Assembly: GCF_022965805.1 (NCBI RefSeq)
Contig: NC_133104.1
Location: 36,128,682 to 36,192,681, forward strand
From: Primulina eburnea
Lineage: Eukaryota > Streptophyta > Magnoliopsida > Lamiales > Gesneriaceae
Length of the DNA stretch: 64,000 bases
Direction: 5' to 3'
The notes beneath the pieces were generated by a model. That model was not told where the DNA came from and ran no database searches. It saw only the letters and a list, made by a program, of their open reading frames with translations. This document shows, piece after piece, positions 56,286 through 64,000 of this stretch. Within the stretch, counting starts at the first letter, position 1. The number at the start of each line of letters is the position of its first letter. The position numbers were made by a program, and so were the translations under genes.

Positions 56286-57219
56286 TTGGGAGGAAAAATA
56301 TTTTTTTGGTTAGTCGATAACAAAAGTTGTTGGGGGAGCAGAGTTTACGGGGATCGACCTACCCGGTCAGGTCGTGGGGGTGTGGGGGCAACGCCCCCAT
56401 AATTTTTTCAGAAATTACACAACCATTCGCAAGGGAATATATCAAATTTCTCAACTTATTGGGCGAGCGTGTGGCGCTCGGGCGCACGGCGAGCAGACGC
56501 TAGGCGGGCGAGGGCGAGCTGGAGCGGCGGGCGAGAGCGGCAGGCGAGGGGCGAGCTGGAGCGGCGGGCGAGGGCGAGCTGGTGCTCGGGCGAGCCGGCG
56601 CTCGGGCGAGCCGGAGCGTCGGGCGAGGGCGAGAGCGGCAGAGCGGCAGGCGAGGGGCGAGCCGGTGCTCGGGCGAGCGAGAGCGTCGGGCGAGGGCGAG
56701 AGCGGCAGGCGAGGGGCGAGCTGGGGCTCGGGCGAGGGCGAGAGCGGCAGGCGAGGGGCGAGCTGGTGCTCGGGCTAGCCGGCGCTCGGGCGAGCGAGAG
56801 CGTCGGGCGAGGGCGAGAGCGGCAGGCGAGGGGCGAGCGGGTGCTCGGGCGAGCGGGGGTGGCGGGCGAGCGGCGGGGCGCGGGCGAGCTGGCGTGGCGA
56901 AGGCGATGGGGCAAGCTGGGCGAGCGTGTGGCGCTCGGGCGCGCGGCGAGCAGACGCTCGGCGGGCGAGGGCGAGGCGCGCAAGGGCGGACGCACGCTGT
57001 CGGGGCTGGCATGCAGGCGGCGAGGCCTGTGCTTGAGCGAGGTGATGGTGAGGTGATGATGAAGCGGTGCTAGGATTACGATTTGATTTGTTTCCAAATT
57101 TTTGGGGACTGACGAACGGCTGGAAGATAATGCAAAACTCGCACCCGGTAACCCGAGGACAGCACAACTAATCGAACTTCGAACCTGCGATTCAGTTCGA
57201 CTCGGGAGGGGGAGACTGG
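56286..57219 (+). repeat. GC-rich tandem repeat (GGGCGAG-type) and TR-GAG 3' end
   Basis: 56457-56975 consists of GGCGAGGGCGAGAGCGGCAGG, GGGCGAGCTGGTGCTC and GAGCGTCGGGCGAGG words in variable order, about 80% GC by eye. A block of about 58 bp starting GGGCGAGCGTGTGGCGCTC occurs at both edges (about 56461 and 56917). Long open frames on both strands here (Ala/Arg/Pro/Ser-rich) are composition artefacts. 57060-57219 is unique sequence ending in the purine tract GGGAGGGGGAGACTGG. Confidence 0.85.
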
Positions 57220-57996
57220 TGATACCCCGTGGATGGGCCCCAAGCCCAAATGAAAGACAAGCCCATCAAGGGCTCAGGTATTCTCCTATAAATACCAGGT
57301 TTGAGCGTATGATTATTCAATTCAATATTGTTTTCAGCAGCACCCTTAGCTGCTCTCCCCATATAACCTCAGTCACTGACTTGAGCGTCGGAGGGGCTAC
57401 GCCAGGACACCCTCCTGGCCCCCTCTTAACGGTCTTTTTCTTGATTTCAGGCTCAGGGTCATCTTAAAGCCCACGTCTGAACTAGTGACGCTCGTTGGGA
57501 TCGGACCCTAGATTTCCCGTGAGTATCATTTCCTATATATGATTGTGTTTGAGCTTTTTGTTCTCTGCTAATTCTTTTGTGGCTTGATGATGGTTTGATG
57601 ATTTCTTTAGGAATATGTTGAATTTTTGATAAAAAGTTGGTATGTTGAAAAATAATTAATGGGTTCTAGAAGTATATGCGAAAATTGGCTCATATCTTGA
57701 TGCTGTCGTTATATTTTTATGGGAGAAATTGACAAAATTTCATATAAATCGGATCTTTTCTCTTTTACTTCGATGTTCTGGTTACTCCTGCATTCCCGGT
57801 AGGTCCCTCCCTGACAATTATTCAAGCTATTGATTCAGTGATGTGTTTGAAATTTTTCCATATTGGGTGTTAAAATGCTCAAATGTGACTAATTCATGGT
57901 GTTGTGGGAATTGATTACTTTGATCTTGTTATATATAGGATGGATATGTTGTTGGGGCATCAGGTTGTCCAGGTGACTACCCAGTTATTACTGAGT

Positions 57997-59426
57997 TGAT
58001 ATGTATGGTTTTTACGTGTTTTATTGCATTAGTTTTGTGTGTGTTTGCATTGTACATGCGTATATTTCATTTACATTTTGTTCGTTTTAGAGTAAGCATG
58101 TGCATATGATCGTGTCTCACTTGTACGTGACAGATTTGCAAGTAAATTGGCCGGAAAACTGAAATCGAAACGAAAATGTGCAAGCCAAGGAAAATGAGCC
58201 GAAAGGCTCGCGCCCGAACGGTAGGATTTTACCGCCCGGGCGCGAGTAGTGTCCATCCAATTTACAAAATATTTGGCGCTCGAGAGGTAAGATATGACCG
58301 CTCGAGCGCGAATTGTTGCGAGTGAAAAGAATTTGCAGAGTAGCTGGCGCTCGAGCGGTAGGATTTTACCGCCCGAGCGCCACTTAATTTTGGAAAGATT
58401 TGTTGGCCGATTACTTTCCTAATTTTCTAAAAGAGGCTGATATGAAAAAGATTGGGACGAATTTTGAGAGTCATTGAAACATTATTCAACAGCCAAAGGA
58501 AGAGAAGAAAGAGAGAAAAGCTTGGAGCAAGTGCTTGGATTGAAGATTTCGAGACTTCTGGGCACCGTTCTTCGCAGATTTCGTCACCTCTAGTATTTTG
58601 AGTTTATTTTCTCTTATTCAAACATTGTTTTTCTTAGTTTAATTATGACATCGAGTAGCAAATTTACATTATTTGTTGGGATTTAATGGGACCCTATCCC
58701 GAAATTTAGTTTAGTTAATTCATATTTCGATTCTTGGTTTATTTTTTATTATGCTGTGGTTTTATCACGTTATTAGAGCATAGCTAACTTTAATAACGAT
58801 TTTATATGACGAGTGAGTTCGAGAGAATAGCCCGTGATAAGAACGAGTAGTATAGTCCTTGGATTTACAATTTACATAGAAATATGAAATTGGATACATG
58901 TTGATAGTTATAATCCTAAGGATCGAAAGCTAGGGGATTTAATAGATCGGCATACGATTCACCTTTGATAAATAATTAAATAAATTTAACTACTTCATTG
59001 CGTAGAATTAGTTTGACATAGCTCGAGAGGGCGTGTTCAATTGAATAAGAAATCATGTCGGAAGCGTAAATCACTATCGAACGAATTAAGTAAATAACGC
59101 GGGGTAGGTGAACCGAAATTATCAACAAATTCATTTCTCATTGAACTTAAATAAACAATTCTAGCTTATATATTTCAGCATTTAATTCATGAAATTTTTC
59201 ATTTGCATTTTTTATTTAAACATAATAGTAGTAAACAATCATTCAAATTTCGTTGTTAAAGATTTAATAACTGGAAATAATAATTGCAAAATACAGTCTC
59301 TAGTCGAGCGATACTCGTACTTTAGTACATTATATTATAACTTGACATCGTGCACTTGCGATTATTTCGAGCTTAAATATTATTAATTTTGACCAAGAGT
59401 TTTACAATGCAAGTTTTGCTCGATCA
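57997..59426 (+). repeat. Athila-2 5' LTR
   Basis: About 1,430 bp, TGATATGTATGG...CTCGATCA, with three large hairpins (58207-58381) in the upstream third. It ends exactly like the Athila-1 LTR (CA then ATTTTTTGGC). The open frame at 59189 is a chance AT-rich frame. Confidence 0.72.
58207..58381 (+). repeat. Three long two-step hairpins spaced about 70 bp
   Basis: 58207-58246: arms CTCGCGCCCG/CGGGCGCGAG around CGGTA-ggatt-TTACCG. 58276-58309: GCGCTCGAG/CTCGAGCGC with a weaker inner stem. 58346-58381: GGCGCTCGAGCGGTA/TTACCGCCCGAGCGCC around GGATT, nearly perfect. Starts are 69-70 bp apart. The outer arm sequence differs between copies while pairing is kept. Confidence 0.9.
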
Positions 59427-59432
59427 ATTTTT

Positions 59433-59450
59433 TGGCGCCGTTGCCGAGGA
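59433..59450 (+). promoter_or_regulatory. Primer binding site, tRNA-Asp type (Athila-2)
   Basis: TGGCGCCGTTGCCGAGGA, one change from the expected complement of tRNA-Asp. Confidence 0.88.
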
Positions 59451-59550
59451 CTGTTAATTCACAATTTTATTTTATTTTATCTTCTTTAGCATTATTTTAT
59501 TTTTCTTGAGCTAACACTCCATATTCTATTCCAGATATCTTTTTCAGTGC

Positions 59551-61440
59551 ATGCCAAAGTCACTTGACGTGGAGCTTGAGCAGTTTGACTCTGAAATTGA
59601 AAGAACTTTCCACAGAAGAAGACAACAGTAGAGACTGAAGGAACTGATGGAGAGGCACGAGCGCGAGCATGAGGAAGAACACCATGAAGATAGACATGTT
59701 GAGGTGCCGCGCCGCATGCCGATGCTATAGTATGCCCAGCCTTCTTCGGATGGTACACACCCCAGCATTGTGAGGCATATTGTGCGGGCAAACCACTTCG
59801 AAATCAAGCCAGCTATAATTTAGATGATCCAGAATACAGTCCAGTTTGGGGGATCTGCGTTAGATGACCCGAACACGCACATCGCAGATTTTCTTGAAAT
59901 TTGCGATATTTTTAAATTTAATGGAGTTTCTGATGATGCTGTTAGATTGCGTTTATTTTCTTTCTCCTTACGTGACAAAGCTAAAGCTTGGTTAAATTGC
60001 TTGCCCGTAGGTTCTATCACCACATGGAAGAACATGGCGAAAACATTTTTCATTAAATACTTTCCTCCATGTAAGACCATGAAGCTGCGGGCATACATCA
60101 CCACATTTGCTCAATTCGAGCAAGAGTCTTTATACGAGGCATGAGAGCGCTTCAAAGATTTATTACGAAGATGCCCGCATCACGAACTGCCGCTTGGGTT
60201 AGTCATCCAAACATTTTATTATGGTTCGCTTACTTCTAATCGTACAATGATAGATGATGCTGCTTGTGGAAACCTATTGAGAAAAATTGCTGAGGAAGGA
60301 TATGAGTTATTGGAGGAAATGTCGGTTAACAACTATCATTCTCAATCTGAAAGGAACAACCAGCGGAGAAGTGCAGGAGTTCCTCAGGTAACTGACCTTT
60401 ATGCTATTACTGCGCAACTTGATGTCTTGAAAAGGAAATTGGATGGCTTGAATATGGTGGCACGGCTATGTGTCTTCAAAAGTTATTTTGTGATAAGTGT
60501 GGAGTTGAACACTTTGCGAAGGACCATCAAGATGGCAACCCCTTTTATGTGAAAAACGAGGCACCAGTGAATCAAGTTGGAGTCCAAAACTGTCCAAGGA
60601 ATGATCCGTATTCGAACACATGTAATCTTGAATGGAGGCAACATCCCAACTTCTCATTTGGTGGTCAAAACAGTCAGAATTGACCACAGGGGGGGGGCAA
60701 CCATATGGAAAACAACCGATGTACAGACCTGACCCTCCTAGAGAAGAAAAGTCCAATTTGGAGCAAATGATGTCTAAGTTCATCTCACTACCGAAACTAG
60801 ACTCCAAAACCAAGATGCGTCGATAAAGGGGCTAGAGAATCAGATTGGTCAGTTGGCTAAGATGATAGTAAGTAAAGAACCGGGAACCTTGCCAAGTAAC
60901 ACAGAGACCAATCCAAAAGAGCAAGTGAAGGCCATCGAGTTGAATAGTCAGAAAACTTTACAGTTAAAAGAAAAAAGAAAATTCAATTACCGGATGAACA
61001 GGCTGAGACAGCCCAAGGTAAGTCTTCTAACTCTACATCAGGACCCACTGCACAATCCAAAATTGTTATACCTCCTCTTTTTCCTGCAGCATTAAAAAGG
61101 CAAAACTTGATGCGCAATTCGGTAAGTTTCTTGAGGTATTTAAAAAATTGCACATCAATATTCTTTTTACCAATGCCTTGATGCAAATGCCTAGTTATGC
61201 TAAATTCCTGAAGGAAATCTCAGCAAATAAGAGAAAATTGGAGGGTCGCACGACGGTTAATTTAAGTGAAAATTGCTCTGCTTTGGTGCAAAACAAGATC
61301 CCACCGAAACTTAAGGATCCAAGGAGTTTTTCAATTACTTGCATGATTGGTGATGTTGTTTTTCGTAAAGCCCTATGTGATCTTGGTGCAAAGATTAACA
61401 TCATGCCTTTGTTTGTGTTTAGCAAACTGGGATTGGGAGA
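59551..61440 (+). pseudogene. Athila-2 Gag and protease start, broken
   Basis: ATG 59551 (MPKSLDVELEQFDSEIERTF, the usual Athila Gag start). Then NHFEIKPAII; the core VRLRLFSFSLRDKAKAWL and ITTWKNMAKTFFIKYFPP (59940-60070); a CCHC-like knuckle (CDKCGVEHFAKDH, about 60487) with the last Cys changed to His; GLENQIGQLAKM (about 60830); frame changes near 60455 and 61090; protease start CDLGAKINIMP (about 61378) where Ser/Ala is usual after Gly. Stops at about 59630, 59728, 59821 and 60142. Truncated near 61440. Dead. Confidence 0.83.
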
Positions 61441-61499
61441 ATTCTTGAATACAAAATTCTCACACATTTTCAATTCTCACACAAAATTCTTGAATACAA

Positions 61500-62400
61500 C
61501 ACAACAACTAATTAAGATAAGAACGAAAGCCATACCTCATGGTTGTTGTATTGGCAAATATGCTTACCTCACGGTGATTGCTCTCAACATCATATGGATC
61601 ATCCCATTGCATTTTTACACCATCCACATTTGCTCGCCTCCTCATCATGCCTTCATCGAAATCCTGCAAAAGAGAAGTAATAATGCTCGGGATTGAACCG
61701 TCTATATCATCACAATGAGTATAAACCAACTTGTACATATGTACATGAAATGGTTTATGCAAGAACAAATAACTTTCTACCTCACTCTTTTGGGCCATCA
61801 ATTTATTTTTCTTTTTCTTTTCTTTGGCCACTTTTTATTTTTCATCTTTTCTCTCCTTTTTCTTTTTATGGTCATCTCACTCTTTTGTTCACTATTTCTT
61901 TCGGCCATTTTAAATTCTTTTTCACTCAATTCATGAAGTTTCAATTGAAGCTCAAGGACTTCTTTTGGATTCAATTGAACAAGAGAAGCACAAGGTTCCT
62001 CCAAACATGTATTCAACATAATATTTTCTGGCCTACTCTCCTCCTCCATCGTAGACAAACTAGAAACTTCTTCACCACCTAATGATTCAGCTTCCACTGT
62101 ACATAATTTGACAACATTCAACTTGCCAACTAGCGGAATACCATCATCATCAAATCTAGCCCCAACTTTAGATCCAAGTTCAGCTACGATCTCAACTTGA
62201 GATTCAGATTCAACTACACCCTCATCTTCAGATTTAGGTTCAACTACAAACATTATCACATGTTCAAGTTCACCAACATTCTCAACCTCCATTCGAGATT
62301 CAAGCCCAATCGCAACATCAACCTCCATTTGAGATTTAAGTTCAACTGGTGATTTTACTACGGTCACCTCCTCACATATAAATTGGGTGATGTCATGTCC
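61500..62400 (-). pseudogene. Reverse-strand gypsy-like fragment (acidic/basic linker region)
   Basis: On the minus strand an open stretch from 62367 (189 codons) is rich in repeated EVE/ESESQVE, then ends in a Lys/Arg-rich tail (61800-61860). A second frame continues with EVESYLFLHK and SIITSLLQDFDE (about 61680-61590). The last motif resembles the linker before the reverse transcriptase in plant gypsy elements, but no RT follows, because the sequence meets Athila-2 near 61440. Assignment is tentative. Confidence 0.4.
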
Positions 62401-62925
62401 AACTGCTAAACACCAACAACATATAATATCACAAGTACTAGAATTTGAGTTTTTAAATGTACCTTGATATTCATATTTGGTAGCTTCACGTCTCGAATAT
62501 TGCTAAACACCAACAACATATCTTCTTCCAACCATTAGCACGTCATGCCCGGCCAGATTCATATCACCTCGGACCATCAACTTCGAATACTGCATACAGT
62601 ACTCTGCATGTGCTCTCAAGCTTTTCATCATATGATTATGGTTACCACACTCCATTTGCCCGTAGTTTTATAAAATTTTTACAAAGTGACTTTCAAACGT
62701 TTATGAACGAGAGTCACCCTATATTTAACACGTCGCCCATACGATTTCAAGAATATTCAAAAACAGAAGGATATGAGGTTGGTGGGAACATTGCTGACAC
62801 CAGTACATCTGCAGCACAAACACGTACACATGGAGATGCTGAAGAAATGTTAGGTCGTGGACATAAAGCCATTAGAAGGCCTTCGTGTGTCACTGGGGGA
62901 CATCGTTGCAATCATCATTAACTAT
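62401..62925 (+). other. Unassigned stretch with an open frame (62610-62921) and a direct repeat
   Basis: TGCTAAACACCAACAACATAT occurs twice, 97 bp apart (62404, 62501). The open frame 62610-62921 (103 codons) ends RRPSCVTGGHRCNHH; upstream sequence in the same frame also looks coding-like (SSSFS/YDYGYHTPF). I do not recognise it. The Arg-rich, CGTGGH-like tail recalls tails of plant mobile-domain proteins, but that is weak. Confidence 0.3.
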
Positions 62926-62969
62926 TTGTTTCGAGATGCAAAATAACTTGTTTCGAGATGCAAAATAAC
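62926..62969 (+). repeat. Perfect tandem duplication, 2 x 22 bp
   Basis: TTGTTTCGAGATGCAAAATAAC twice in a row with no mismatch (62926-62947, 62948-62969). Confidence 0.9.
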
Positions 62970-64000
62970 TTACGTTGTATTATTGTATCTTTTTCTATTT
63001 TTAATTTTAATTTGATGTCTCAGATGCAACAATTGATTAAATATTACTCTTATCGGTAGTAGTTTTCTTACTTGTGGTGATAACTGAAATTAAATTTCTG
63101 TGATTTTTAAAATGCTACTATAACTTTATATCGGAATCGTGTATGTAATTTATTAATCATTTTGCAAAAAAAAAACAATATTTTCTTAACACTTTCAATA
63201 ATTTTAATTTGTATATATAAACATATAGTTTTTAACATAAATAAAACTTATATTCAAATAGTATATGTGATTTAATAGTCCTTTATTAATAAATTTAGGG
63301 ATAAATTTATAGTAATGAAAAATCTAAGTATAATTAATAAATTAATTCAAAACACTCAATTTCCTAACAAATTTAAAATAATACAAAACTTAATCAAGCA
63401 AAAAAGTCATCATACTTGATATTCAAACATATTTAAAACAATATAACAATGAATAAAATTTATTTACTACTTCTATTGGAATGTAACACCTGCGTTGCAA
63501 GCATATTATTTGCCATAAAAACTCGATCTTCTCACGTGCACCTACATGCAATGGACAACATTTATTAATAAATATATAATTTTTTTAATTAAATTAATCA
63601 TTTCACATTTTATCAAGTAAAAATAATGTATAATACGTTATTGAAACGACCTCAATTTTTTTCTAACATAACTCGAAAATACTAATTTAAAATACTTAAC
63701 ATTTTCATAACCATAATAAATTAAGTTTAAAATCTCAAGTGCATAAAATAAATCTCTTAATCGTCGATTAACCAAAAATCCTACGTCGATCTTTAAAAAG
63801 ATCCACTAAAATAAAAGCATAAAAAATCTCTAATAAAATCATTAACATAAATCTTTTAAATTTTATATCTAACAATCTAATGTGGAAACATAAAGGTCCC
63901 TCGGACTCAATCGTCAGCCCCTCTCATAAAATCATCAAATCATACAAATCTAGTGAGTCTAGTAGCAAATAATACATATATAATCACATGCATTTAAAAA
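62970..64000. other. AT-rich intergenic stretch, possible LTR start at 63643
   Basis: Very AT-rich with A/T runs and no gene. From about 63643 (ATTGAAACGACCTCAATTT) to the right edge the sequence resembles the style of LTR-A in this orientation ('ggactcaatcgtcagcccctc', 'ctagtgagtctag'), so a large gypsy LTR may run off the window. Confidence 0.35.

Larger units (their letters stand above)
51801..57528 (+). mobile_element. Young TR-GAG: non-autonomous Tat-like element with Gag-protease only
   Basis: 5,728 bp, 309-bp LTRs (51801-52109, 57220-57528) with one visible mismatch, TSD TTTCC (51796-51800 and 57529-57533), primer site TGGCGCCGTCTGTGGG and a purine tract (GGGAGGGGGAGA) before the 3' LTR. 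Internally it encodes only Gag and an aspartic protease; the rest is untranslated sequence with tandem arrays. No RT, RNase H or integrase was found. Such gag-only elements (TR-GAG) are known in plants and depend on full relatives. Split by LTR-C. Confidence 0.88.
51595..57996 (+). pseudogene. CNX1: CNX1-like molybdopterin molybdotransferase gene fragment, exons 1 and 2
   Basis: Exon 1 (51595-51771): ATG, then ISV-stop-EALETVLSVAKRMP, later HESLAKILARDV and PPYRASIK. The TAG stop is at 51631-51633. Exon 2 (57939-57996): DGYVVGASGCPGDYPVITE in the matching phase. This is the N-terminal MoeA-like domain of plant CNX1, which inserts molybdenum into molybdopterin. The splice donor expected after 51771 reads GA instead of GT; the acceptor TATATAG before 57939 is good. 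The intron holds the TR-GAG element; without it the intron is about 430 bp. Exon 2 breaks off at GAGT where Athila-2 begins. No later exon was found. Stop, donor loss and truncation make it a pseudogene. Confidence 0.85.
57997..61440 (+). mobile_element. Athila-2: truncated Ty3/gypsy Athila element
   Basis: 5' LTR 57997-59426, tRNA-Asp-type primer site, gag from 59551, and the first half of a protease, where similarity stops near 61440 in a repeat of AAATTCTTGAATACAA / AAATTCTCACAC words. No RT, integrase, env-like gene or 3' LTR follows. The left end TGATATG directly follows CNX1 exon 2 (TGAGT would be the duplicated target; no partner was seen). Confidence 0.75.

Noticed and set aside
56374..57100. 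Several long overlapping open frames on both strands (up to 213 codons, Ala/Arg/Pro/Ser-rich)
   Set aside because: They overlap in many frames on both strands across a GC-rich tandem array that lacks AT-rich stop codons. No domain, and the array lies in the untranslated end of TR-GAG.

Overview
The window is plant nuclear DNA, most likely from a eudicot. Nested LTR retrotransposons of the plant lineages Sirevirus/SIRE, Ale, Athila, Tat and a chromovirus make up most of it. Tracts between them are AT-rich, and two fragments come from ordinary plant genes. Repeat style loosely suggests an asterid such as Lamiales, but nothing here proves it. Positions and boundaries were read by eye; identities come from recognised motifs, without database searches.

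Left part (1-7663): two LTRs of one family (family 1). The second is a solo LTR with target-site duplication (TSD) TGTTG, sitting in a decayed pararetrovirus-like coat-protein fragment. AT-rich sequence and relics of another LTR (LTR-X) follow. From 7664 to about 33930 lies a decayed Athila element (Athila-1). Into it have jumped a Sirevirus copia element (8426-20669, TSD GGTTT), a family 1 solo LTR (22247-23662, TSD CCAAG) and a 2.2-kb solo LTR-B (28499-30665, TSD GTCTA). The Sirevirus is itself split by a 2.6-kb solo LTR-A (11633-14272, TSD TACTC).

Host island (35.6-42.4 kb): the one intact gene I can support is a ten-exon minus-strand gene of about 509 codons resembling plant SAAL1 (armadillo-like). 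A broken copy of its 5' end lies just downstream of its 3' end. Next come repeat debris, a complete 348-bp TRIM (TSD AAAAG), and an Ale-type copia element (45127-49979, TSD GTGCA, unusual AG...CT ends) inside a relic chromovirus integrase.

Right part (51.6-64 kb): two exons of a CNX1-like molybdenum-cofactor gene remain. Its first intron holds a young non-autonomous gag-protease element (TR-GAG, 51801-57528, TSD TTTCC), itself split by solo LTR-C (TSD GTGCT). Its second exon is cut by Athila-2 (57997-about 61440), which lacks everything after the protease. Reverse-strand gypsy debris and AT-rich repeats fill the rest.

The most striking signal is short palindromic DNA. The Sirevirus carries a four-part motif GTGTTG-N6-GTGTTG-N-CAACAC-N6-CAACAC in both LTRs and again about every kilobase inside gag, pol and the env-like gene, in different reading frames. 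Unrelated LTR families here carry their own different palindrome arrays, often just upstream of a TATA box and with 20-22 bp phasing.
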